Shown here piece after piece: positions 1 through 8,582 of a DNA stretch of 64,000 bases. The notes below the pieces were generated by a model. The model was not told where the DNA came from and did not search any database. It saw only the letters and a program-made list of their open reading frames with translations. Both the position numbers and the translations under genes were made by a program. How positions within the stretch are numbered: the stretch's first letter is position 1; every line of letters starts with the position of its first letter. Source of the stretch: Clostridium aquiflavi (GTDB lineage Bacteria > Bacillota > Clostridia > Clostridiales > Clostridiaceae); assembly GCF_031344075.1 (NCBI RefSeq), contig NZ_JAVJAN010000002.1, positions 1 through 64,000 of the forward strand. Direction: 5' to 3'.

Positions 1-230
1 AAAAAAAGGAAACTCGACTTCTGATAGTCGCTGAGTAAGTTCGAGGAGCGAAATATAAAATTCCGACTCTCACTTAACAACACTAAAATAAGTATAGTCC
101 CATTTCAGCTTGTTCCCAATATAAAATTGAGACAAGCAGTAAATTTGACAATACTTATTAAGGGTTCTAAAAATCCAATTACAATGCCACTTGGCCTATT
201 GCATATATCAACACACATTTAAAACAGAGC
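1..230. repeat. MITE-like palindromic repeat, copy A (left end outside window)
   Basis: The right arm at 201-230 reads GCATATATCAACACACATTT followed by AAAACAGAGC, and matches the right arms near 3297-3327 and 22992-23022. The interior (about 95-200) is clearly similar to the interior of the copy at 26501-26721: shared strings include CCCAATRTAAAATTG, GACAAGCA, GGTTCTAAAAA/AGTTCTAAAAA and CAATGCCACT. No reading frame is convincing. The left arm lies before base 1, so length and boundary are unknown. Confidence 0.7.
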
Positions 231-244
231 TGAAATGTAAAAAA

Positions 245-330
245 AATGTGTATTTATATAAATAAAAAACTAAATGTGTATTTACATTTAGTTTTTTTTA
301 ATACACGTTTAATACACATTTAATACACAT
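245..330. promoter_or_regulatory. Cluster of five TTAATACACATT-like sites
   Basis: AATGTGTATTTA occurs at 245-256 and 273-284. Its reverse complement TAAATACACATT differs by one base from three head-to-tail + strand copies at 297-307, 308-318 and 319-330. Those three are phased every 11 bases, about one helical turn. The cluster lies about 165 bases upstream of a sigma-54-type promoter, which is where enhancer sites for LevR/ManR-type activators are normally found. The sites are seen directly; the activator role is inferred. Confidence 0.5.
265..297 (+). terminator. Possible Rho-independent terminator
   Basis: A 14-bp stem pairs AAAAAACTAAATGT (265-278) with ACATTTAGTTTTTT (284-297) around a short loop and runs into Ts. 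It could end a gene to the left of the window. It overlaps one of the repeated TGTGTATTT sites, so part of the symmetry may come from those sites instead. Confidence 0.5.
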
Positions 331-494
331 AGGGTGATACTAAATTAAAATGTATATAATTAATTTATTTAGCATTAAATAAAATTATTTTATGAAATAT
401 TATATGATTTTTGTTTATTTAAACGTTAACAATACTGGGGTTAAAGGGATATCTATTATAAAATACTATTTTTGATACACATTATATTAATTTT

Positions 495-511
495 TTGGCA
501 AGGGACTTGCT
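495..511 (+). promoter_or_regulatory. Sigma-54 (-24/-12) promoter of the mannose-family PTS operon
   Basis: TTGGCAAGGGACTTGCT fits the RpoN consensus TGGCAYG-N4-TTGC. GG is at 497-498 and GC at 509-510, the required ten bases apart, and the site is about 45 bases before the EIIA start. Mannose-family PTS operons of Firmicutes are typically driven by RpoN with a LevR/ManR activator. No such activator is in the window, so it may lie to the left. Confidence 0.8.
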
Positions 512-554
512 TAATAAATAAGTATAAGAAAAACTAAGGAGGTGTCAAGGCAAG

Positions 555-977
555 ATGATAGGAATTTTATTGGTGACTCATGGAAAATTTTCAGAAGAAA
601 TAGTAAAGAGTGCGGAACTTATTGTAGGAAAACAAGAAAAAATATTAACATTAGGACTTCAACATGGAGATAGTGTTGAAATGTTAGGTGATAAGGTTAA
701 GGAGTCAGTTCAATCTTTAGAAGATGGTGATGGAGTTTTAGTATTAGTAGACCTTATGGGAGGGAGCCCTTATAATGTAGTTGCTCTAAATTCAAGTAAA
801 TTATCAAGTATTAATTTTAGATGTATAACAGGTGTTAATTTACCAATATTACTTGAAGCAATTACAATGAGAGAAGTTTATAACTTAGATGATTTAACTG
901 ATCATTGCGTGGAAACAGGAACAAAAGGAATTAAAGAATTATTTAAAGAAATGGAATTATTAAAAAGGAGTAATTAA
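555..977 (+). CDS. PTS mannose-family EIIA component
   Basis: This 140-residue cytoplasmic protein is the EIIA domain of a mannose/fructose/sorbose-class phosphotransferase system. It takes phosphate from HPr and passes it to EIIB. The expected phospho-histidine is His9 in the N-terminal VTHG motif, and the MGGSPYN segment near residue 70 is typical of the fold. A strong AGGAGG lies about ten bases before the ATG. It is the first gene of a four-gene EIIA-EIIB-EIIC-EIID operon that follows a sigma-54 promoter. EIIA and EIIB are separate polypeptides here, unlike E. coli ManX. The sugar specificity cannot be read from this sequence. Confidence 0.93.
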   Translation: MIGILLVTHGKFSEEIVKSAELIVGKQEKILTLGLQHGDSVEMLGDKVKESVQSLEDGDGVLVLVDLMGGSPYNVVALNSSKLSSINFRCITGVNLPILLEAITMREVYNLDDLTDHCVETGTKGIKELFKEMELLKRSN

Positions 978-997
978 TTAAAAAGGAGAGGATAAAT

Positions 998-1468
998 ATG
1001 TTAAATATTGTTTTAACAAGAATAGATGATAGATTAATACATGGTCAAGTAGCAACAGCTTGGTCTAAAATTACAAAGGCAACTAAAATAATAGTAGTAG
1101 ATGATGCAGTAGCTCAAGATCCATTTATGGAAATGGTTTTAAAATCAGCGGCACCATCTTCAATTAAAGTTGAAATATACGGAGTAAATGATGCTATTAA
1201 TGCTTTAAATAAAGATGATGACGGAGAAAGAGTAATAGTTTTAATTAAGACTCCAATGCCTGTTCTTAGTCTTGTAAAAGCTGGAGTAGCAATAAAAGAA
1301 TTGAATCTTGGAGGAATGGGTGCAAAACAAGGTAGAAAACAATTCTATAAGAATATTTCAGTTTCAGATGAAGAAAAAGAAGCATTTAAAGAGCTTAAGG
1401 AATTAGGTGTAAACGTTTTTGTACAAATTGTTCCTGATGCAAAGCAAATTCAATTAGATAAAATATAA
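998..1468 (+). CDS. PTS mannose-family EIIB component
   Basis: This 156-residue cytoplasmic EIIB protein receives phosphate from EIIA and transfers it to the sugar carried by the EIIC/EIID membrane pair. The N-terminal motif DDRLIHGQV places the phospho-histidine at His15, and the length is normal for the free-standing domain. It begins 20 bases after EIIA, behind AAAGGAGAGG, so the two are co-transcribed. Homologs act on mannose, fructose, sorbose, N-acetylgalactosamine and other sugars, and nothing here distinguishes among these. Confidence 0.93.
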   Translation: MLNIVLTRIDDRLIHGQVATAWSKITKATKIIVVDDAVAQDPFMEMVLKSAAPSSIKVEIYGVNDAINALNKDDDGERVIVLIKTPMPVLSLVKAGVAIKELNLGGMGAKQGRKQFYKNISVSDEEKEAFKELKELGVNVFVQIVPDAKQIQLDKI

Positions 1469-1503
1469 CAAATAAACTTTAACTATACATAGGAGGGATC
1501 AGT

Positions 1504-2262
1504 ATGAATGTTACAATTTTACAAGCTGTATTAATAGGATTTTTCTATTATATATCATGGAGTCCTTGGTTTACTTATGCAGGATTCTTTACATTTAACA
1601 GACCTTTAGTAGCTGGATTTATAACAGGAATAATATTAGGCCATCCTTTAGAAGGTGCATTAATAGGAGCTGGTATAAATGTTATTTATTTAGGATTTAT
1701 ATCAGCAGGAGGAGCTCAAATGGGAGATCCTGCTTTTGCTGGATATGTTGGTACTGCACTTGCAATAATTTCAGATTTAGATATTGAAACTGCAATGGCA
1801 ATAGCAGTTCCTCTTGGCACTATTGCAACAATTCTATGGATAGGAAAAATGACAATCAACTCATTCTTTGTTCACTGGGCAGATAAAGAAGTTGAAAAAG
1901 GAAATATTGATGCCGTCGGATTTATAAATGTAATACCGCCACAAATAGCACTTTTTTTACTAAGCTTCATACCTGCAGCATTAGTTGTATATTATGGACC
2001 TAATGCAGTATCAGGACTATTAGAAGTTCTAAGTCCTAATGTATTACATGTATTTAATGTAATAGGTGCAATGTTACCAGCATTAGGTATTGCAATGAAC
2101 TTAAAATTAATAGGAAACTCATTTACAATGCCATTCTTTGTATTAGGAATCATAATGTCAGTTTGCTTTAAGCTTGATATAGTTATTATATCAATAATAG
2201 GAATGGTAATCGCATTAACTGTAACTGCTATAAAGAATAGTAATTCTACTTCTAATGCATAA
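1504..2262 (+). CDS. PTS mannose-family EIIC permease subunit
   Basis: This 252-residue multi-pass membrane protein matches the EIIC subunit of mannose-class PTS, which forms the sugar channel with EIID. Hydrophobic helices run through most of its length. The Gly-rich stretch near residues 35-60 (TGIILGHPLEGALIGAG) is typical of the family. An AGGAGGGATCAGT precedes the ATG. It lies between EIIB and EIID in the standard order. It lacks the soluble domains found in glucose-class PTS permeases, as expected for this class. Confidence 0.92.
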   Translation: MNVTILQAVLIGFFYYISWSPWFTYAGFFTFNRPLVAGFITGIILGHPLEGALIGAGINVIYLGFISAGGAQMGDPAFAGYVGTALAIISDLDIETAMAIAVPLGTIATILWIGKMTINSFFVHWADKEVEKGNIDAVGFINVIPPQIALFLLSFIPAALVVYYGPNAVSGLLEVLSPNVLHVFNVIGAMLPALGIAMNLKLIGNSFTMPFFVLGIIMSVCFKLDIVIISIIGMVIALTVTAIKNSNSTSNA

Positions 2263-2288
2263 AAGGAATTTGAGAGGAGGAACTATAT

Positions 2289-3146
2289 ATGTCAGAATTA
2301 AATGTTATGCCTACAAATAAGCCGGTTGAAAATGATGAAATTAAAACTTTAACTAAAAGAGATGTAATAAAATCTTGGATTAGATGGTTTATGTTTGCAC
2401 AATCAAATTATAACTATGAAAGAATGCAAGCTACATCCTTTGCACATTCAATGTTACCAATAGTAAAGAAGTTATATAAAGATAAAGAGGATAGAAAATC
2501 AGCAGTACAAAGACATTTAGCATTTTTTAATACTGAACCTATTTGTGGATCTGTAATTCATGGTATAACTATAGCTATGGAAGAAGAAAAATCTAATGGT
2601 AAGCCAATAAGTGATGAAGGATTTAATGCTATAAAAACAGGATTGATGGGACCTTTAGCAGGCGTTGGTGATACATTAACACAAGGGATTATTACACCTA
2701 TTTTGCTTGCAATATGTATAGGTATTACTAATACAGGAAATATTGCTGGACCAATAATATTTTTAATATCACAATTTGCTATAATGGGTGGTATATCATT
2801 TAGCTTATGGATGAGTGGGTACAACCTTGGTAAAAAAGCTGTGGAACAAATATTACAAGGTGGAAAAATAAATAAAGTAATTGAAACTGCATCTGTACTT
2901 GGTACTCTTGTAATGGGTGGTCTTGTTGGTAGATTTGTTGATTTAAAAACTAATATAAGTTTTAATATGGGAGAAGTTGATTTCAGTTTACAAACAGATC
3001 TTTTAGATAAATTAATGCCAGGATTAATACCGTTTGCTTTGACATTAATAGTATTACAAATGGTTAAAAAAGGAGTTTCTCCAATTAAAATAATGGGAAT
3101 ACTTATAGGTGCTGGTGCTATTTTAGGAGCTTTAGGTATATTCTAA
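2289..3146 (+). CDS. PTS mannose-family EIID permease subunit
   Basis: This 285-residue protein is the EIID subunit, unique to mannose-class systems. It starts with a cytoplasmic segment containing the family pattern SWIRWFMFAQSNYNYERMQA (residues 29-48), and the GLMGPLAGVGDTL motif lies near 118-130. Membrane helices fill the C-terminal half. GAGAGGAGG precedes the ATG. It closes the operon. No clear terminator follows; a dispersed repeat lies about 85 bases downstream. Confidence 0.93.
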   Translation: MSELNVMPTNKPVENDEIKTLTKRDVIKSWIRWFMFAQSNYNYERMQATSFAHSMLPIVKKLYKDKEDRKSAVQRHLAFFNTEPICGSVIHGITIAMEEEKSNGKPISDEGFNAIKTGLMGPLAGVGDTLTQGIITPILLAICIGITNTGNIAGPIIFLISQFAIMGGISFSLWMSGYNLGKKAVEQILQGGKINKVIETASVLGTLVMGGLVGRFVDLKTNISFNMGEVDFSLQTDLLDKLMPGLIPFALTLIVLQMVKKGVSPIKIMGILIGAGAILGALGIF

Positions 3147-3231
3147 TTAATAAAATTTTTAAACACTATTTAAATTAATAACCATTTAACTCATTATATA
3201 ATAAATCGATTATCTAAAATACATAAATTAT

Positions 3232-3327
3232 ATTTTAAGGTAGGGTGTTGATATCTGCATATGCAAAGTGGATAGAGTAATTGAACTTTACCTACTGTAT
3301 ATATCAACACATATTTAAAACAGAGCC
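3232..3327. repeat. MITE-like palindromic repeat, copy C
   Basis: The short form of the repeat family. The left part contains GGGTGTTGATATCTGCATAT, and the right arm GTATATATCAACACATATTT ends in AAAACAGAGCC at 3327. The middle string AAAGTGGATAGAGTAATTG resembles AAAGTGGACTGAGC in the copy near 35,190. It sits in the 457-base gap between the PTS operon and the transketolase genes, which contains no gene I can support. Confidence 0.7.
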
Positions 3328-3378
3328 AATAAAAAAATTTCAAATTTAAATATTGTTTTTAAGATAATCCTTAAGTTG

Positions 3379-3412
3379 TATATGCCATGAAAAACAAATT
3401 TCATGGCATATA
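3379..3412. repeat. Perfect 14-bp inverted repeat upstream of transketolase
   Basis: TATATGCCATGAAA (3379-3392) is exactly inverted as TTTCATGGCATATA (3399-3412) around a six-base loop. There is no T-run on either side, so it is a weak terminator candidate. It could instead be a protein-binding operator or an RNA stem in a long leader. Confidence 0.55.
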
Positions 3413-3465
3413 TTAATTATTATGGGTTATCGAAGTGGAAAAAGTATAGCATATTAATAAATAGT

Positions 3466-3522
3466 GTATACAATATAAGAAAATAACGTATACAATATAA
3501 TTATTAATATATACAAATATAA
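3466..3522. promoter_or_regulatory. Direct repeats GTATACAATATAA before tktN
   Basis: GTATACAATATAA occurs at 3466-3478 and 3488-3500, 22 bases apart, with a degenerate third copy ATATACAAATATAA at 3509-3522. The core GTATAC is itself a palindrome. The cluster is about 85-140 bases upstream of the transketolase start, a reasonable place for an operator, and the sites sit about two helical turns apart. No regulator gene is adjacent. Confidence 0.4.
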
Positions 3523-3603
3523 TAAATCATGATAGAATAAAACTGTTGAAAAATGAAAAGAATATGTTCTAGGTGAGGAATTTAATCATAGGAGGATTAT
3601 AGT

Positions 3604-4428
3604 ATGAATAATAACAAAGAAAAGCTTCAAGAAATATCAAAGCTTATAAGAAAAGATATAGTAACTATGCTTACTGAATCAGCATCAGGACATCCGGGTG
3701 GATCTTTATCAATAGCGGATATAATGAGTGTATTATTTTTTAATGAAATGAACATAGATCCTAAAAATCCTAAGAATCCTGATAGAGATAGATTTGTATT
3801 ATCAAAAGGACATGCTGCACCAGCTTTATATAGTGCATTAGCAAGAAAAGGTTATTTTAATGTAGAAGAATTAAATACTTTAAGAAAGATAGGATCTAGA
3901 TTACAAGGACATCCTAATATGAATGATTTACCAGGAATTGATATGTCAACAGGTTCATTAGGACAAGGAATTTCAGCAGCTGTTGGAATGGCATTAGCAG
4001 GTAAATTAGATAATAAAAATTATAGAGTTTACACTATATTAGGTGATGGAGAACTTGAAGAAGGTCAAGTTTGGGAAGCATCAATGTCAGCAGCTCACTA
4101 TAAATTAGATAATTTAACTGCATTTGTAGATTATAATGGACTACAAATAGATGGAAATATTTCAGATGTAATGAATCCAGCTCCAATTGATAAGAAATTT
4201 GAAGCTTTTGGATGGAATACTTTAATAATAGATGGTCATGATTATGATCAAATTTTAGCTGCAATCGAAAAAGCTAAAAACACAAAAGGACAACCAACAG
4301 TTATAGTATGTAAAACAGTAAAAGGTAAGGGTGTTTCATTCATGGAAAACCAAGCAGGATGGCATGGAGCAGCACCAAGCGTAGAACAACGTGATCAAGC
4401 ATTAAAAGAAATTGGAGGGGAAAACTAA
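3604..4428 (+). CDS. Transketolase, N-terminal (TPP-binding) subunit
   Basis: This 274-residue protein corresponds to the N-terminal half of transketolase, which moves two-carbon ketol units between sugar phosphates in the pentose phosphate pathway. The thiamine-diphosphate motif starts at GDG (147-149) and ends at an Asn near 178. His30 in SGHPGG and the SKGHAAPALY segment (67-76) are conserved. Split transketolases of this type are common in clostridia and archaea. The stop codon overlaps the start of the next gene by one base, so the two are translationally coupled. AGGAGGATTATAGT precedes the ATG. Confidence 0.93.
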   Translation: MNNNKEKLQEISKLIRKDIVTMLTESASGHPGGSLSIADIMSVLFFNEMNIDPKNPKNPDRDRFVLSKGHAAPALYSALARKGYFNVEELNTLRKIGSRLQGHPNMNDLPGIDMSTGSLGQGISAAVGMALAGKLDNKNYRVYTILGDGELEEGQVWEASMSAAHYKLDNLTAFVDYNGLQIDGNISDVMNPAPIDKKFEAFGWNTLIIDGHDYDQILAAIEKAKNTKGQPTVIVCKTVKGKGVSFMENQAGWHGAAPSVEQRDQALKEIGGEN

Positions 4429-5372
4429 TGGGTAATAAAATAGCAACTAGAGAAGCTTATGGTAAAGCATTAGTAAAACTTTCAAACATGAATAAAGATG
4501 TTGTAGTATTAGATGCAGATTTATCAAAGTCAACTAAAACAGCAGATTTTAAAGCAGCTGCACCAGAAAGATTTATAAATATGGGAATAGCAGAAGCTAA
4601 TATGATGGGAGTTGCATCAGGTCTTTCAACTTGTGGAAAAGTTCCATTTGTTAGTACATTTGCAATGTTTGCAGCAGGTAGAGCATTTGAACAAATTAGA
4701 AATTCAATTTGTTATCCAAAACTTAATGTTAAAGTTTGTGCAACACATGCAGGATTAACAGTAGGAGAAGATGGAGCATCTCATCAATCAGTTGAAGATA
4801 TTTCATTAATGAGAAGTATCCCTAATATGACAGTAATAAATCCAGCAGATGCAATTGAAACTGAAGCAGCTATTTTAGCTGTATCAGAATATAAGGGACC
4901 TTGTTATGTAAGACTTGGTAGATTAGCAGTTGAAAATGTAAATGACAATGCTGACTATAAGTTTGAAATAGGAAAAGGTGTAACATTAGCAAATGGAAAT
5001 GATGTTACTATAGTAGCAACAGGAATAATGGTTAAATTAGCATTAGAAGCTAAAGAAGAATTAGCTAAAGATGGAATAGATGCAAGAGTTATTAATATTC
5101 ATACTATAAAACCTATAGATTCAGAATTATTAATAAAAGCAGCAAAAGAAACAGGTGCTATTGTTACTGCTGAAGAACATAGCATAATTGGTGGATTAGG
5201 TTCTGCTGTATCAGAAGTATTATGTGAAGAAATGCCAGTTCCAGTATTAAAAGTTGGAATTGAAGATACATTTGGTGAAAGTGGAAAGCCAGAACAATTA
5301 TTAAAAGCATATGGATTAACAACTGAGAAAATAGTTGAAAAAGTTAAAAAAGCAGTATCAATTAAGAGATAA
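4428..5372 (+). CDS. Transketolase, C-terminal (pyrimidine-binding) subunit
   Basis: This 314-residue protein is the partner half of the split transketolase. It carries the pyrimidine-binding domain with the conserved Glu near residue 56 (NMGIAEANM), which activates thiamine diphosphate, and the C-terminal transketolase domain (from about 185) with EEHSIIGGLGSA. Its ATG overlaps the stop of the N-terminal subunit, keeping the halves in equal amounts. A strong terminator follows. Whether the pair serves general pentose metabolism or the upstream PTS sugar cannot be decided, because a repeat and a possible operator separate them. Confidence 0.93.
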   Translation: MGNKIATREAYGKALVKLSNMNKDVVVLDADLSKSTKTADFKAAAPERFINMGIAEANMMGVASGLSTCGKVPFVSTFAMFAAGRAFEQIRNSICYPKLNVKVCATHAGLTVGEDGASHQSVEDISLMRSIPNMTVINPADAIETEAAILAVSEYKGPCYVRLGRLAVENVNDNADYKFEIGKGVTLANGNDVTIVATGIMVKLALEAKEELAKDGIDARVINIHTIKPIDSELLIKAAKETGAIVTAEEHSIIGGLGSAVSEVLCEEMPVPVLKVGIEDTFGESGKPEQLLKAYGLTTEKIVEKVKKAVSIKR

Positions 5373-5387
5373 TTAATTTTAATTATT

Positions 5388-5426
5388 AAGGTAGCAATAT
5401 TTTTATTTATTGCTACCTTATTTTTA
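5388..5426 (+). terminator. Rho-independent terminator after transketolase
   Basis: AAGGTAGCAATA (5388-5399) pairs perfectly with TATTGCTACCTT (5408-5419) and is followed by ATTTTTATTT. It ends the transketolase operon. Confidence 0.9.
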
Positions 5427-5664
5427 TTTCTTTGATATAAGTAAAGTATGTGATTTTTTAGGCTAAAAATGTTTAATAATAAGTATAAAATTTTAGATAT
5501 AGTCAAATTAGATTTAAAATAGTAAAGTAGAAATTTATTTAGCAAAAAGAATATTGATATTGTAAAAAAATAATGGGAAAATATAGAGGAGTTATTACAT
5601 ACTTTGAATAATAAAAGGCAATAGTGGAAATATAGATATATATTTATAAATAGGGGGAATGATT

Positions 5665-6516
5665 ATGAGAAGTTTAATAAGAGAATATGGAATAATGACA
5701 ATAGGTATAATACTAGTTGCATTAGGAAATGAGTATTTTTTTATACCTAATAAACTTGCTGGTGGTGGAATAACTGGAATAGGTATTATAATAAATGAAT
5801 TTGCACCTAATATTTCAGTTGGAGGAATAACTTTTATATTAAATACTATATTATTAGTTTTGTCATTTATATTTATAAATGGCGATTTTGGGGTTAAAAC
5901 AATATATGCAAGTTTAGGATTATCAATAATAATGTGGATTGTAGAGAAATTCTTTAGTCCAGTTGCTATAACAAACGATCTTATAATAGCAACAATATTT
6001 GGAACAATAATAGCAGCTTTCGGTATGGCATTAGTTTTTAATCAAAACTCATCTACTGGAGGAACTGATATATTAGCTAAAATGTTAAATAAATTTTTAA
6101 ATTTAGATATAGGAAAGTCATTGCTTATAGTAGATTTTATTATTACGTTTGCAGCAGCTTTAGTATTTGGAATAGATATAGGTCTATATTCAATGCTTAG
6201 TGTAATAATATTAGGAATTCTTGTAGATAACTTTATAGAAGGATTCAATATATGTAAACAAGTAATAATTATTAGTCAAAAAAATGATGAAATTAGCAAA
6301 TATATAATGGATGTATTAGGTAGAGGCTGTACTTTTTTAAAAGGAATAGGCGGTTTTACTGGAGATAATTCAACAGTTTTGTATGCTGTATTAAGTAGAA
6401 ATCAGTTTATAAAATTAAAAAGATTTATACAGGAGACAGATTCAAAGGCATTTATAGCAGTTGGAGAAGTGCATGAAGTCTTGGGAGAAGGCTTTAAAGA
6501 TATACAAATGGATTAA
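5665..6516 (+). CDS. YitT family membrane protein (DUF161 + DUF2179)
   Basis: This 283-residue protein has about five hydrophobic segments in residues 5-200 (the YitT/DUF161 membrane domain). A soluble C-terminal DUF2179 domain follows at about 215-283, with GRGCTFLKGIGGFTG and IQETDSKAFIAV typical of the family. The function of the family is not firmly established. The ATG at 5665 is chosen because the AGGGGG at 5652-5657 is seven bases upstream. The ATG at 5659 is too close to it. It appears to be transcribed alone, between the transketolase terminator and the ftsE promoter. Confidence 0.88.
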   Translation: MRSLIREYGIMTIGIILVALGNEYFFIPNKLAGGGITGIGIIINEFAPNISVGGITFILNTILLVLSFIFINGDFGVKTIYASLGLSIIMWIVEKFFSPVAITNDLIIATIFGTIIAAFGMALVFNQNSSTGGTDILAKMLNKFLNLDIGKSLLIVDFIITFAAALVFGIDIGLYSMLSVIILGILVDNFIEGFNICKQVIIISQKNDEISKYIMDVLGRGCTFLKGIGGFTGDNSTVLYAVLSRNQFIKLKRFIQETDSKAFIAVGEVHEVLGEGFKDIQMD

Positions 6517-6570
6517 ATATAATAGAATTTTTATATTTAAGAAATTTGTATAACATTAAAAACTCTTCTA

Positions 6571-6579
6571 TGATATAAT
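6571..6579 (+). promoter_or_regulatory. Extended -10 promoter element before ftsE
   Basis: TGATATAAT is an exact extended -10 (TGnTATAAT), 55 bases before the ftsE start. No good -35 lies at 16-18 bases, which extended -10 promoters tolerate. Confidence 0.55.
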
Positions 6580-6633
6580 TATTTTGTAAGTTTTACAGAG
6601 AAATTGTATAATTTCATCCAAAGGAGAGTTAAT

Positions 6634-7320
6634 ATGATTGAGTTTAAAAATATATCGAAAATTTATGATAATAATGTAAAAGCGTTAAGTGATGTAAATA
6701 TAGAAATAAATTCAGGCGAATTCGTTTTCTTGGTAGGACCAAGTGGATCAGGAAAGTCAACATTTATTAAGATGATATTAAAAGAAGTAGAACCAACTAA
6801 TGGGAAAATAACAATAGGAAATAAGGATTTATCAGCTATAACTAGAAAGCAAATACCTTATTATAGAAGAAAAATAGGTATGGTGTTTCAAGATTTTAGA
6901 CTTATACCTAATTTAAATGTATATGAAAATGTTGCATTTGCTATGAGAGTAGTAGAAGCATCACCAAGAGAAATAAGAAGAAGAGTACCTATGGTATTAT
7001 CATTAGTAGGTTTATCTCATAAATATAAAATGTTTCCTAATGAATTATCTGGTGGAGAGCAACAAAGAGTTTCACTTGCAAGAGCATTAGTAAATAATCC
7101 ATCTGTTTTAATAGCTGACGAACCAACAGGTAACTTAGATCCAGAAACAGCTAGAGAAATAATGGAATTATTAGATGATATAAATAAATCAGGAACAACT
7201 GTCTTAATGGCAACACATGCAAAGGATATAGTTGATTATATGAAAAAGAGAGTTATAGCAATTGATAGAGGAGAAATAGTAAGAGACGAAAAGAGAGGTA
7301 AGTACGAAGATGAGAATTAA
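6634..7320 (+). CDS. ftsE: Cell division ATP-binding protein FtsE
   Basis: This 228-residue ABC ATPase works with the membrane protein FtsX to control peptidoglycan hydrolases at the division site or along the side wall. The Walker A motif GPSGSGKST is at 35-43, the signature LSGGEQQR near 135, and Walker B with ADEPTGNLD near 160. The ATG at 6634 follows AAGGAGAG by six bases. An upstream in-frame TTG would add ten residues with no ribosome binding site. FtsE ends inside the start of FtsX (11-base overlap), so the subunits are coupled. Confidence 0.96.
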   Translation: MIEFKNISKIYDNNVKALSDVNIEINSGEFVFLVGPSGSGKSTFIKMILKEVEPTNGKITIGNKDLSAITRKQIPYYRRKIGMVFQDFRLIPNLNVYENVAFAMRVVEASPREIRRRVPMVLSLVGLSHKYKMFPNELSGGEQQRVSLARALVNNPSVLIADEPTGNLDPETAREIMELLDDINKSGTTVLMATHAKDIVDYMKKRVIAIDRGEIVRDEKRGKYEDEN

Positions 7321-8200
7321 TACAATTACATATTTTATAAAAGATGCATTTACTAGTTTAAAAAGAAATAGAACTATAAGTTTTGCCTCAATACTTACAG
7401 TACTTATAACTTTCTTTGTTTTAGGAATATTTATATTATTAGCAGGTAATGTAAACCAAGCTATTAGTAGCGTTAAAGATAAAGTTGATCTTGAAATATT
7501 TCTTAAAGATGATATAAAACTTATTGATCAAAGAGAAATAGAATTAAAATTAAGAGAAGTAGATGGCGTAAAAGATGTTATATATCAATCAAAAGAAGAA
7601 GCATATAAGAAAGTTCAAAAAACAACAAGTGAAAATGAAGGATTATTACAAGGATATACTTTAGAACATAATCCATTTCCAGCATCATTTACCGTAAAAT
7701 TAGAATCACCAGAAGATGCGGAAAATATAAGCCAAGCTTTAGATGGATTTACAGGAATTGAAAAGATAGATAATCAAAAAAAGGTTGTTGACGGAATTGT
7801 AAAATTGGTAAAAGGTATAAATGTAGTTGGTGGAGCATTATTTATAGTTCTAGTTGGAGTATCTATTTTCTTAATAATGAATACAACTAAATTAACAGTT
7901 TATTCAAGAAGAAGAGAAGTTGGAATAATGAAATTTGTAGGAGCCACTGATTGGTTTATAAGATGGCCTTTTATAATAGAAGGTATGGTAATTGGAGTTT
8001 TAGGTTCTACATTATCATGTATAGTGTTATTCTTTGCTTATAAGGGAGTGTTTAGTTGGATAGCATCAATGATGATGTTTGTCGCTCTTGTTCCTCCTAT
8101 ATATGTTTTAAAAGTAATGTTATTGGAATTTGTAATTGGTGGAATTTTAGTTGGTGGAATAGCTAGTGCATCAGCTTTAAGAAAATTCTTAATAGTATAA
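7310..8200 (+). CDS. ftsX: Cell division protein FtsX
   Basis: This 296-residue integral membrane protein is the partner of FtsE. It has one membrane helix near residues 22-44, an extracellular domain (about 45-170) that in other bacteria contacts cell-wall hydrolases or their activators, and three further helices (about 173-195, 220-245, 265-290). The pattern after the second helix, YSRRREVGIMKFVGATDWFI, is the FtsX/MacB-type signature. Order and overlap with ftsE are standard. A 382-base gap follows before ctpA. Confidence 0.95.
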   Translation: MRINTITYFIKDAFTSLKRNRTISFASILTVLITFFVLGIFILLAGNVNQAISSVKDKVDLEIFLKDDIKLIDQREIELKLREVDGVKDVIYQSKEEAYKKVQKTTSENEGLLQGYTLEHNPFPASFTVKLESPEDAENISQALDGFTGIEKIDNQKKVVDGIVKLVKGINVVGGALFIVLVGVSIFLIMNTTKLTVYSRRREVGIMKFVGATDWFIRWPFIIEGMVIGVLGSTLSCIVLFFAYKGVFSWIASMMMFVALVPPIYVLKVMLLEFVIGGILVGGIASASALRKFLIV

Positions 8201-8271
8201 TTTCTTATAAATAAGAATAAAATTAACTTATAAATAAAAATAATGGACCAAATATTCTTTAAATATTTTTA

Positions 8272-8317
8272 ATTATTAGAATAAATAGAGTATTAATACT
8301 TTGTTTATTCTAATAAT
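8272..8317. repeat. Perfect 14-bp inverted repeat in the ftsX-ctpA gap
   Basis: ATTATTAGAATAAA (8272-8285) is exactly inverted as TTTATTCTAATAAT (8304-8317) around an 18-base spacer. There is no T-run beyond, so the role (weak terminator or operator) is unclear. I see no gene in the remaining part of 8201-8582, which is very AT-rich. Confidence 0.45.
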
Positions 8318-8582
8318 ATAAATAAGTAAAATAATTAAAGAGTAATGGTTTATTATTTTTTTTAAATGTTTTATATTATATCTATAAGCCCAAATAACTA
8401 TATAAATAATTAAATAGGTATTGATTTAATATATTGTGGTTGTACATTGTTGGATAACGATTTCTAAGTTTTAGATAGTAGTTAAAATTAAAATTTAACA
8501 ACCTTTAAGAATAAAAAAACAAAATACATATAAATATTAGAAATATTTTTATAACACAGAATACGAAAGGAAGTCTAGAACT

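Noticed and set aside
5099..5545. Minus-strand frame of 148 codons over the end of the transketolase gene
   Set aside because: It crosses the terminator and is antisense to a conserved domain; no start signal.
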